This document shows positions 9,057 to 17,818 of a stretch of 47,711 nucleotides of DNA, one piece after another. Each line of letters begins with the position of its first letter. Positions within the stretch are counted from its first letter, which is position 1. Location: positions 1 to 47,711 of the forward strand of contig JBOHUE010000133.1 of NCBI GenBank assembly GCA_050734185.1, written 5' to 3'. The DNA comes from JAFALX01 sp050734185 (GTDB taxonomy: Bacteria > Chloroflexota > Dormibacteria > Aeolococcales > Aeolococcaceae). A program made the translations under genes and the position numbers. The notes under the pieces were generated by a model that made no database searches, had not been told where the DNA came from, and worked only from the letters and a program-made list of their open reading frames with translations.

Positions 9057-11087
9057 ATGCAGGTGATGGTGAGGGCGGCCAGCGTCGCGTTTCCTCGTGT
9101 CCGCGTGCCCGCCCGCTCGCGGATGACCGTCCTGCTTGTCCTCACGATCGTGATCGCGGCGGTGGCGATCGCGGTCCCCCGCGGGCTGGAGTCGTCGGCC
9201 CGGCCGGTGCTCATGGAGCAGACCTACCGCCTTGCCCTCGACACCACGAGCGGAAACGTCGAGGTGCAGACGCCGTTGGGCGTCCGGGTGACGAGCATGC
9301 CGCTGACCATGTGGGCCGGGGATGCGTCACGACCGGTTGGAGCGCGACTGCACATGCGCCAGACCGGAAACACCGTCGAGGAGTCGGTCGTGGCGAACGG
9401 CGGACACGACGTTTTGCAGCGCGTCGTTCTGACCGCGCACCAGACGTGGTTCGGCGTCAGGGATTCGCTGGGGACAGTGGATGCTGGGGCGACCACGCCG
9501 CGATTCTTCTTTGACGGACAGCACGGGCTCGACGTCTCCGGAGTCCACGGTGGCTACTCGCCGGCGGCGCCTGCGAGCACCGGCATGCCGGCGTTGCCGA
9601 CCGCCGGGCGCCTTCCGCTCGCGCCCGCGCCACTGCAGGTGCAGTTGCACACCTCAGGTGGCTGGCTGGGTGTTGGGCTCGCGGAGGTGCCCAACGCCAC
9701 CGAGCTTCGCGTCGATCCACGTGGCGCTGTCGACGTCGACTACCCGCTGCACCTCCTGAGCTCGGTCACTGACACCGGCTCTGGCGGCTACAGCAACGGC
9801 ATGCTGCGCTTCCCCGAGTTCATCTTCACGCTGGCGCAGGACACCGGGTCCGGACTGTCCGCGTACCACGCGGCCGTGGTCGCCGCGGGCGCGGCGCCGG
9901 CGACCGCACCTGCGCAGGCCGCCTGGTGGCATATGCCCATCGTTGACACCTGGGGCGCGCAGATGGCCGAGCAGGTGCAGCGGGGCAGCCCCGGATTCAC
10001 CACCGGCTGGGTGCGCCAGTTCGTCAAGCAGGAGCAGGCGCAGTACGGGCTCACCAAGTTCACGCTCGTCATCGACTCGCGGTGGCAGCAGGAGCTGGGC
10101 GCCGCGGCGCCGGACGCTGTGCGCTTCGGCGGCGTCGCCGGCATGCGCTCGCTGATCGATGACCTCCACGCCATGGGGCTGCGCGTGATGCTCTGGTGGC
10201 CCATGTGGTCCACGGGCACAGTCATCGGTGGCAACGAGACGCCGGCTGCCGTGGCCGCAATCGACCCCACGGCGGCCGGGTTCGACGAGTCGATGACCAC
10301 CACGGTGACGCAGCTGCTCGGTTTAGGCCCGGGCGACCTCGACGCGGATGGCCTCAAGCTCGACTGGGAATACCGCATCCCACCGCAGGTTGCAAATCCG
10401 GCCGTGGGAATCGGCGACGCCGCGCTCTACCACTACTTCGACGTGATCCACCGTGCAGCGCACGCCGTGAAGCCAGGCGCGCTGGTCGAGGCGAGCGCCG
10501 CGTCGCCACAGTTCCAGACGGTCACCGACTCAGTTCGCCTCTACGACGCGTGGAACGAGGCAGCGTGGGATCAGCGCGCCGCCATCGTGGCGGCAGCAGA
10601 CCCAGGCGTCCTCATCGATGGGGACGGGTGGGAGGCCCAGCCGGCCGACGCCATCCCGCACGTGCTGTCGAGCACGGTCTACGGCGTTCCCGCGATCTAC
10701 TTCGGCAGCATCTGGGGCAACGGCGCTCCGGTGCCGGAGGCCACCCAGAAGCTGCTCGGCGCCGTCGCCGCACTGGCGGCCGACAAGGGCTCGGGTCGCG
10801 TCGTGGCGCTGCCCGGCGGCGGCTGGGAGTTCGTCTCCAATGGGCATACCGTTGCTCAGACGCTGAACGGCGACAACGGCGCCGTGGTGTGGTCGCGTGG
10901 CCCCAAGGGAGCGCTGCTCGGCCATGTCGTGTCGAGCTTCAGCGGCCAGCTGAAGATCCCCCTGCCGCAGACCGGCAAGGTCACCATGGCCGGCCCCAGC
11001 GGCGCCCGGGTCGCGGTGCACTGCACCGGCAACCGCGCGCTGGCTCGGGTGACAGCGCATGACCTCTACACGATCACCGTCAGCTGA
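9057..11087 (+). CDS. Membrane-anchored or exported TIM-barrel glycoside hydrolase (GH31/GH36-like)
   Basis: 676 aa. An N-terminal arginine-containing stretch (residues 1-22) is followed by a strong hydrophobic helix (MTVLLVLTIVIAAVAIAVP), an uncleaved anchor or a signal peptide. Residues ~45-290 look like the beta-sandwich preceding the barrel in clan GH-D. The barrel contains FTLVIDSRWQQELG, LIDDLHAMGLRVMLWWPMWS and DGLKLDWEYRIP. The Asp after 'LKL' (residue ~436) is at the place of the catalytic nucleophile of GH31/GH36 enzymes. VRLYDAWNEAAWDQRA could carry the acid/base Asp. The protein probably cleaves an alpha-linked sugar (glucoside or galactoside) outside the membrane, but the substrate is not predictable. 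No sugar transporter or regulator is adjacent. The ATG at 9057 lacks a clear ribosome-binding site, and the ATG three codons later is an alternative. Confidence 0.75.
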   Translation: MQVMVRAASVAFPRVRVPARSRMTVLLVLTIVIAAVAIAVPRGLESSARPVLMEQTYRLALDTTSGNVEVQTPLGVRVTSMPLTMWAGDASRPVGARLHMRQTGNTVEESVVANGGHDVLQRVVLTAHQTWFGVRDSLGTVDAGATTPRFFFDGQHGLDVSGVHGGYSPAAPASTGMPALPTAGRLPLAPAPLQVQLHTSGGWLGVGLAEVPNATELRVDPRGAVDVDYPLHLLSSVTDTGSGGYSNGMLRFPEFIFTLAQDTGSGLSAYHAAVVAAGAAPATAPAQAAWWHMPIVDTWGAQMAEQVQRGSPGFTTGWVRQFVKQEQAQYGLTKFTLVIDSRWQQELGAAAPDAVRFGGVAGMRSLIDDLHAMGLRVMLWWPMWSTGTVIGGNETPAAVAAIDPTAAGFDESMTTTVTQLLGLGPGDLDADGLKLDWEYRIPPQVANPAVGIGDAALYHYFDVIHRAAHAVKPGALVEASAASPQFQTVTDSVRLYDAWNEAAWDQRAAIVAAADPGVLIDGDGWEAQPADAIPHVLSSTVYGVPAIYFGSIWGNGAPVPEATQKLLGAVAALAADKGSGRVVALPGGGWEFVSNGHTVAQTLNGDNGAVVWSRGPKGALLGHVVSSFSGQLKIPLPQTGKVTMAGPSGARVAVHCTGNRALARVTAHDLYTITVS

Positions 11088-11118
11088 TCGAAGCGCGTGT
11101 CTTGTCCCCACCGCTGGG

Positions 11119-11124
11119 TATGAT
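11119..11124 (+). promoter_or_regulatory. Probable -10 element of ssrA
   Basis: TATGAT lies about 39 nt ahead of the mature 5' end of tmRNA, consistent with a precursor carrying a short 5' leader. No good -35 box at 16-18 nt is visible, so this is only a -10 assignment. Confidence 0.35.
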
Positions 11125-11162
11125 CGAAAACGCGATACGGCCCACCGCCGAGCGCGCCTTGT

Positions 11163-11535
11163 GGGGGCGTTGTGGTTTCGACGGGGTCTTGGGTCGTGCG
11201 ATGGCGAGCCGAGCCCCGGGCTCGTAAACCGGGAAAACAATACGTGCGAATAACGCACCTGTCGCCCTCGCCGCCTAAGCGGTAGAGACGAAAAAGCTCA
11301 GGCTACGGCCTGACGTCGACCCCTTCGACGGTCGCGCGAAGCGGACCCGACGTTAATACCAGCGGCCTCGCCGCCCGGTGGCGTCTCAGCGCCGGGCGGG
11401 ACATCCACTGAGACTGGCCGATATGCAGCCTGGTCCCAGGGCGGCGCACCGGCGAGATCAATACCGGGACTACGCTCGTAGATGTCGCACGGAACGCGGC
11501 TTCGGACGCGGGTTCAACTCCCGCCGCCTCCACCA
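11163..11535 (+). ncRNA. ssrA: tmRNA (transfer-messenger RNA)
   Basis: One-piece tmRNA of about 373 nt. The acceptor stem pairs 5' GGGGGCG (11163-11169) with CGCCTCC (11525-11531), including the conserved G-U pair at position 3, followed by an encoded ACCA (11532-11535). The 5' side continues TTGTGGTTTCGACGGGG, the family signature. The 3' side has the T-arm GCGGGTTCAACTCCCGC. The tag reading frame runs from GCG (11246) to TAA (11278): GCG AAT AAC GCA CCT GTC GCC CTC GCC GCC TAA. With the alanine on the RNA itself the tag is A-ANNAPVALAA, ending in the usual LAA degradation signal. With SmpB (encoded at 19053-19532) it frees ribosomes stalled on mRNA lacking a stop codon and marks the nascent protein for proteolysis. 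Confidence 0.97.
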
Positions 11536-11542
11536 GGCGCAT

Positions 11543-11584
11543 GCGTCGGCGCGCGGTGTGCGTGCTGCAGTGCGCGGCCGACGC
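11543..11584 (+). terminator. Hairpin just after tmRNA
   Basis: GCGTCGGC (11543-11550) pairs perfectly with GCCGACGC (11577-11584), with further GC pairing towards the loop, starting 7 nt after the tmRNA 3' end. No U run follows. It may act as terminator or as the 3' processing boundary for the tmRNA precursor. Confidence 0.45.
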
Positions 11585-11627
11585 CGTCGAGGTCAGAGTC
11601 GGTGACGGTCGCTACGCGAGAAGGCGG

Positions 11628-11933
11628 CTAGCGGGACCAGGTATGAACCCCGCCCATGGTGATCAACGCAGAGCCGCACTTGGGGCACGCCGCGCCGGTC
11701 GGGCGCCATGCCTTGCAGCGGAGGCAGAGGCCGACGCTGCGCGTGCGCGCGATATGCACCTCGTTGTAGTGGGTCAAACAGAAGTCAGCAGGGCCGGGCA
11801 CGCCCACCTCCTCCCGCGAGCCGTCTCTGAAGTTGCTGGTCTCCCACGTCGGCATGCTCGACGCAACTTGCTTCGTCGCAGTCTCCCCACAGATAACGCA
11901 CCTGCGACGCTCGGCAACAAATGTATCAGCCAC
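11628..11933 (-). CDS. Small zinc-ribbon protein, 101 aa
   Basis: No family is recognised. The start is GTG at 11933, supported by an AGGAGG eight nt upstream. The protein carries two Cys pairs typical of zinc binding: CVIC near residue 12, and C-L-R-C followed by CPKC near residues 69-86. A Cys/His pair (DFCLTHYNEVH) lies between them and may complete the first site. The pattern suggests two zinc-bound modules. It lies tail-to-tail with tmRNA in a segment somewhat less GC-rich than the surroundings, the kind of place where acquired genes are found beside ssrA, although no integrase or attachment repeat is visible. It could bind nucleic acid or protein; the function is open. Confidence 0.7.
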   Translation of the reverse strand: MADTFVAERRRCVICGETATKQVASSMPTWETSNFRDGSREEVGVPGPADFCLTHYNEVHIARTRSVGLCLRCKAWRPTGAACPKCGSALITMGGVHTWSR

Positions 11934-12066
11934 CTGGATGCCCTCCTGACACGGTCCCTTCGACGCGTAGTTTGGACTGATTGCACGCGCACGTGGGGCA
12001 CGAAAATCAGTTTGTGACGGTAGTGGCTACGCGCGAGTAGTAACCACTCACCGATCGTGCCGATCT

Positions 12067-14459
<2,393 letters not shown>

Positions 14460-14460
<1 letters not shown>

Positions 14461-14870
14461 CAGCGTGGCGTCTGGATGCGAACCATGTTGCCCGATGGAT
14501 CGCGAAACGCGCAGTCGCGTACGCCGTATGGCTGGTCGGTGGGCTCCTGGACCACCTCGGCGCCGCCGGCCTGCACGCGGTCGAACGTGCCGTCCACGTC
14601 GTCGGTGGCCAGCACGAGGAGCCCATAGGTGCCCTTGGCCATCATCTCGTGGATGGTGCGCCGCTCCTCATCGGTGATGCCCGGGTGGGCGTCCACCGGG
14701 GAGAGCACGACCGAGGTGTCGGGCTGGCCGGGAGGGCCGACGGTGATCCAGCGCATGCCGCCGTAGCCGACGTCCAGGCGCACCTCGAATCCCAGGACGT
14801 CCCGATAGAAGGCCACCGCGGCCTCCGCGTCGTTGTGCGGGAGCATGCTCCCGTGAATCGTGAGGGTCAT
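14460..14870 (-). CDS. VOC-superfamily protein (glyoxalase/bleomycin-resistance fold), 136 aa
   Basis: A single-chain VOC protein with two beta-alpha-beta-beta-beta units: N-terminal AVAFYRDVLGFEVRLDVGYGGMRW and C-terminal GGAEVVQEPTDQPYGVRDCAFRDPSGNMVRIQ. The last segment, 'xYGxRDxxFRDPxGNxxxI', is the hallmark of glyoxalase/bleomycin-resistance/extradiol-dioxygenase relatives. Such proteins are either metalloenzymes or drug-sequestering binders. The two halves would pair in a dimer. It lies 10 nt downstream of the AraC-type regulator and overlaps the UvrA-like gene by one base, so the three are almost certainly one transcript. The substrate or ligand is not predictable from sequence. Confidence 0.88.
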
Positions 14871-14880
14871 GGCGCGAAGC

Positions 14881-15324
14881 CTACGGGCGGCCGGCGAGTG
14901 GGGCTTCTCGATTCCTGACCGGTCGCGTCACCTGCTTGGCGACGCAGGCCGGCAGCCCCGCCATGGCCTCCGCCTCGATCTGCCGGTACGTGCTCGGCGG
15001 GATGCCGACCAGCTCCGTGAAGCGGGTGCTGAAGGTGCCCAGCGAGGAGCAGCCGACCGCGAAACAGACCTCGGTCACGCTCATGTCGCCGCGGCGCAGC
15101 AGCGACATGGCGCGCTCGATGCGCCGCGTCATGAGGTAGCTATACGGGGACTCGCCGAAGGCGGCGCGGAACTCGCGGCTGAGATGGCCGGCCGACATGT
15201 TGGCGCCTCGGGCAAGTGCCTCCACGTCGAGCGGTTGCTCGTAGTCGCGATCGATGCGGTCGCGCACCCGGCGCAGGCGCGCGAGGTCATGCAGATGCTG
15301 CGCATCGGCGGGTTGGTTGCTCAC
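14881..15324 (-). CDS. AraC-family transcriptional regulator, 147 aa
   Basis: The frame is open upstream to 15555, but the segment there looks non-coding (promoter region). The GTG at 15324 gives VSNQPADAQHLHDLARL followed by the domain. This is essentially an AraC DNA-binding domain alone: two helix-turn-helix motifs, the first PLDVEALARGANMSAGHLSREFRAAFG, the second SVTEVCFAVGCSSLGTFSTRFTELVGIPPSTYR, the classical AraC family signature. There is no N-terminal ligand-binding cupin domain (full AraC is ~290 aa), so any inducer sensing must be done by the short N-terminus or a partner, or the protein resembles MarA/SoxS, which act by abundance. It heads the regulator-VOC-UvrA operon and probably controls it. 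Confidence 0.88.
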   Translation of the reverse strand: MSNQPADAQHLHDLARLRRVRDRIDRDYEQPLDVEALARGANMSAGHLSREFRAAFGESPYSYLMTRRIERAMSLLRRGDMSVTEVCFAVGCSSLGTFSTRFTELVGIPPSTYRQIEAEAMAGLPACVAKQVTRPVRNREAPLAGRP

Positions 15325-15639
15325 ACCGAGGATCCTGCTTCGGTGGACCGCGCGATTGTCAACATGTTTTGGCCACATATTAAAGACGGGCGCGCTTGTG
15401 CTGGAAGCGTCCGCAATGCGCCGTTCGACGTAATCGCAAATAACGTGGATCGCGCCTTTGACGCGTTTGCTCTGCTCAGGATTCCACTGTATTCCACGGC
15501 CGTGCGCGCACGCACCCTCGTGTTGCACAATCCCCGCGGCGGCCGCCCGGGCCACCGCAATACGAGGGCGCCTCGGATCGTTAAGTTCCGGGACGGGGCG
15601 ATAGCTCAGGAAGAGATCCGGTTACCTGGAGGACACCGT
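15325..15639. other. Intergenic region, 315 nt, divergent regulatory region
   Basis: This stretch separates the AraC operon (minus) from the surface-protein gene (plus). It is richer in A/T than its surroundings. It holds a good plus-strand promoter (15356-15383) overlapping a palindrome AACATGTT (15361-15368), a possible site for the adjacent regulator. The rest (about 15384-15627), which would be a ~240-nt leader, shows no structure I can name; I could not match it to a known riboswitch. Confidence 0.5.
15356..15383 (+). promoter_or_regulatory. Promoter of the surface-protein gene
   Basis: TTGTCA (15356-15361), a 16-nt spacer, TATTAA (15378-15383): the best sigma-70-like match in the accessory region. 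The spacer contains the palindrome AACATGTT. Transcription would run towards the gene at 15640 with a long leader. Confidence 0.5.
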
Positions 15640-16818
15640 ATGGTTCGTTTTATCGCCAGGACGGCTGTGGCAACGGCGCTCGCTGCGGCCGTGGCAGCCC
15701 CCTTGACACTCAGCGCGTCGGCAGGCACTTCGCCGCTGCCGAGCGTGCCAAGTCTTGCTCAGACTCTTCAGAGCCTGGTGCCCGTTCCGCTGGCTCCGCT
15801 GGTTCCTTTGGCGCCGTCGTCGCCGAGCGGCCCAAGCAGCTCCAATGCGGACTCGTCGAGCTCGGCCACGGCCAATGCTCTGAGCATTCCGGCACTGAAC
15901 ACGTGCATCGGGTGCACCAACGGATCCTCTTCGTTCACACCGGCGTCCGGATCGACTCCGGCATCGTCCAGCTCCACCTCGAACGCCGACGCGCTCAAGG
16001 TTCTGGGGCTCGAGCTCTCCGGTAACAACGGAAGCGGCAAGAGCGGGACCAATGCTCTGCTCGCGCTGCCTGCCAACCCGCTCGTCGGGCTGGCGCTTGC
16101 CGATTGGATCACCAGTGCCACCAGTGCGCCCAGCTCGCTTGAGCGCGCTGCCCTGCTGGACCTGAACCTCAACCCCGACGGCTCGGCGCAGAACACAGCG
16201 CTGGAGACGCTCGCGACGCTGGCAGTGCTCGAAGGTAAGAGCACGACCGCGGCCAGCTGCAGCGCAGGCGGGGCCACCGGATCGACCGACGCTGCGAACC
16301 TCAACCTGCTGAACAACCCGGCCGGTGTGGGCGCACTCGCGGTGATCCTGCTTCACACAGGCGCTTCCACCAATGGCGGGTCGCAGGTCTATCTCGCGTC
16401 CATCAACGGCACGCAGATCGGCAACAGCTCGCAGGTGGGTGGCAGCCCCATCAACATCACGATTCCAGGGCTCACTACGATCACGCTGATCGCCAGCCCG
16501 CCGACCGGTTGCAATGGACCGACTCAGTGCACGTCCAACTGCAGCCCCAGCCAGAACCCCTGCCCCCCTGGTATCGCTGACATCCAGCTTCCCATCGGCA
16601 CCTGCCTCGGCTCCGGCTTCACCGCCACCCAGACGTCCAACAACGGCCCGGCGGCCCCGGGCACAAGCGTCCAGTCCGCGAGCACGAGTTCCGGCTCCGG
16701 AGTTGGCGTCCCGTCGACAGGTATCGGACTTGGGATCCTGGGCTTCCTCATCCTCGGCGGCGGCCTCCTCGCTCTGGGGGCGTCCCGCGTGGCACGGCGC
16801 TGGAGAGCGCTCGCGTAA
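15640..16818 (+). CDS. Secreted Ser/Thr/Ala-rich surface protein with VPSTG-membrane tail, 392 aa
   Basis: The start is the ATG at 15640 with GGAGGA at 15628-15633; the longer open frame upstream is the promoter region. Residues 1-28 are a classical signal peptide (MVRFIARTAVATALAAAVAA, cleavage near SASAG). The body is Ser/Thr/Asn/Gly-rich and low in charge, with Cys pairs (NTCIGC; CNGPTQCTSNCS; NPCPPG) that may form disulfides. The C-terminus has the layout of a sortase sorting signal: VPSTG (residues ~357-361), a hydrophobic segment (LGILGFLILGGGLLALGA) and a basic tail RVARRWRALA. VPSTG differs from LPxTG at the first position. The protein is therefore exported and either anchored by the helix or attached to the wall. 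No sortase is encoded in the window. A terminator hairpin follows directly. Confidence 0.75.
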   Translation: MVRFIARTAVATALAAAVAAPLTLSASAGTSPLPSVPSLAQTLQSLVPVPLAPLVPLAPSSPSGPSSSNADSSSSATANALSIPALNTCIGCTNGSSSFTPASGSTPASSSSTSNADALKVLGLELSGNNGSGKSGTNALLALPANPLVGLALADWITSATSAPSSLERAALLDLNLNPDGSAQNTALETLATLAVLEGKSTTAASCSAGGATGSTDAANLNLLNNPAGVGALAVILLHTGASTNGGSQVYLASINGTQIGNSSQVGGSPINITIPGLTTITLIASPPTGCNGPTQCTSNCSPSQNPCPPGIADIQLPIGTCLGSGFTATQTSNNGPAAPGTSVQSASTSSGSGVGVPSTGIGLGILGFLILGGGLLALGASRVARRWRALA

Positions 16819-16838
16819 CCTGACCTCATGAGCTACAG

Positions 16839-16878
16839 AAGCCGGTCGGTGCAGCCGGGCTGCCCGGCCGGCTTTCTG
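16839..16878 (+). terminator. Hairpin terminator after the surface-protein gene
   Basis: AAGCCGG (16839-16845) pairs with CCGGCTT (16867-16873), with an inner GCAGCCGGGCTGC-type hairpin, followed by TTCTGTT. It begins 20 nt after the stop codon. It lies inside the first in-frame ORF of the next gene, arguing that the next gene starts later. Confidence 0.6.
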
Positions 16879-16917
16879 TTGCTCGGGCTCGGTCGCGGCC
16901 GTTTGGGTCTCGCCGCG

Positions 16918-17232
16918 GTGCGATATCTTCTGGTCATCGTGCTCACCGGACCGATCCGCGCCACAAAGGCCACGCTCGTTGCCTTCGAGCGGCAGCTCGG
17001 CATTGACCGAGACGGCCGCAGCGTGTGGGTCTGGACCCTCCCGCCGGCCGTTGGGCTCGCGGTCGCAATACTCTCGCTGTTCATGCCCGGCCTGCCCGCC
17101 GATTTCGGCGTCGTTGAGCGCGTGGCGATCGCGATCTTCGGGTTCTTCACGATGACCGCGATCGCCTTCATCTACCTGCTCTCGTTCGATAACGACCCGA
17201 ATCAGTCAGACGACGTTCCCCAGACGCACTGA
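16918..17232 (+). CDS. Small membrane protein, ~104 aa
   Basis: The frame could start at the ATG at 16828, but that start lies just ahead of the previous gene's terminator hairpin and would translate through it (PGCPAGFLLLGLGRGR). I therefore prefer the GTG at 16918 (VRYLLVIVLTGPIRATKAT); neither has a strong ribosome-binding site. The protein has a short hydrophobic N-terminus, a charged cytosolic stretch (FERQLGIDRDGRS), two membrane helices (VWTLPPAVGLAVAILSLFMP and AIFGFFTMTAIAFIYLL) and an acidic tail. No family is recognised. Its stop TGA (17230-17232) overlaps the likely CTG start of the following lipoprotein, suggesting coupled translation. Confidence 0.6.
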   Translation: MRYLLVIVLTGPIRATKATLVAFERQLGIDRDGRSVWVWTLPPAVGLAVAILSLFMPGLPADFGVVERVAIAIFGFFTMTAIAFIYLLSFDNDPNQSDDVPQTH

Positions 17233-17792
17233 ACGCACGTTTCCGCTCAGCCGCGCTCGCATGCACGTGCCTCGTGTGTGGCACAGCAATCGCGGCGTGC
17301 GGCTCGGGATCGACCTCGAGCCCGACCCCGTCCCCCTCTCCGAACGGACCGTCGACGCCCGGATCCTCGGCCACGCCGGTGCCTCCGTTCACACCGCCGC
17401 CGTCGGCGACGCCAAGCGGGCCCGCGTACAGCGTTCAAGTGGCACTGACCGGAACCGACAGCGTGCAGGGGACCTTCACCCAGGGCGTGGGCCAGTGCCA
17501 GGCCGCGGGCTCACTGTCCGGCACCGTGTCCGGACAGCAGGTGACGCTGCTGATGCCCGGGTCGAACGTGTCGGGCCAGGCGGTGACTCTGTCGCCCGGC
17601 GATCTGCAGGTGACGGTGGGAGGCCACGTCTGGGGCGTGGCGTCGGCAGCAAACGCGCCCCATGCGACCTCGGGCACGTTGCAGCGGAACACCAACGGCA
17701 GCGGCAGCGCGCAGTTCCAGAATCTGGCGCTGCAGGGCAACTCGGCACAGCAGCCGCAGGAGAGCGGGACCATCACCTGGACCTGCGCCTGA
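17229..17792 (+). CDS. Small lipoprotein with probable CTG start, 187 aa
   Basis: No ATG, GTG or TTG gives a full signal peptide. Starting at the GTG at 17274 leaves only VCGTAIAAC before the lipobox. Starting at the CTG at 17229, which overlaps the upstream stop as CTGA, gives LNARFRSAALACTCLV then CGTAIAAC: a basic n-region, hydrophobic core and lipobox (A-I-A-A-C), a convincing lipoprotein signal. A Pro/Ser/Thr-rich linker (residues ~30-65) follows, then a beta-rich domain (YSVQVALTGTDSVQGTFTQG; GQAVTLSPGDLQVTVGG; GSGSAQFQNLAL) with two Cys (GQCQ and the final TWTC) that could bridge. Function unknown. The pair with the upstream membrane protein suggests an envelope unit. Confidence 0.65.
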   Translation: MNARFRSAALACTCLVCGTAIAACGSGSTSSPTPSPSPNGPSTPGSSATPVPPFTPPPSATPSGPAYSVQVALTGTDSVQGTFTQGVGQCQAAGSLSGTVSGQQVTLLMPGSNVSGQAVTLSPGDLQVTVGGHVWGVASAANAPHATSGTLQRNTNGSGSAQFQNLALQGNSAQQPQESGTITWTCA

Positions 17793-17818
17793 TCGCGCTC
17801 GCGCCCTAGGCTACGTTG

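Noticed and set aside
4732..9066. Long plus-strand open frames opposite lhr (501 and 674 codons)
   Set aside because: GC-rich third positions of lhr create stop-free antisense frames; the products are Arg-rich and show no motifs.
11520..11540. tmRNA 3' end as an occupied attachment site
   Set aside because: No second copy of the 3' end and no integrase gene were found in the window.
15596..15640. tRNA-like start (GGGGCGATAGCTCAGGAAGAG)
   Set aside because: Only D-arm-like similarity; no anticodon arm, T-arm or acceptor partner, and it runs into a gene start.
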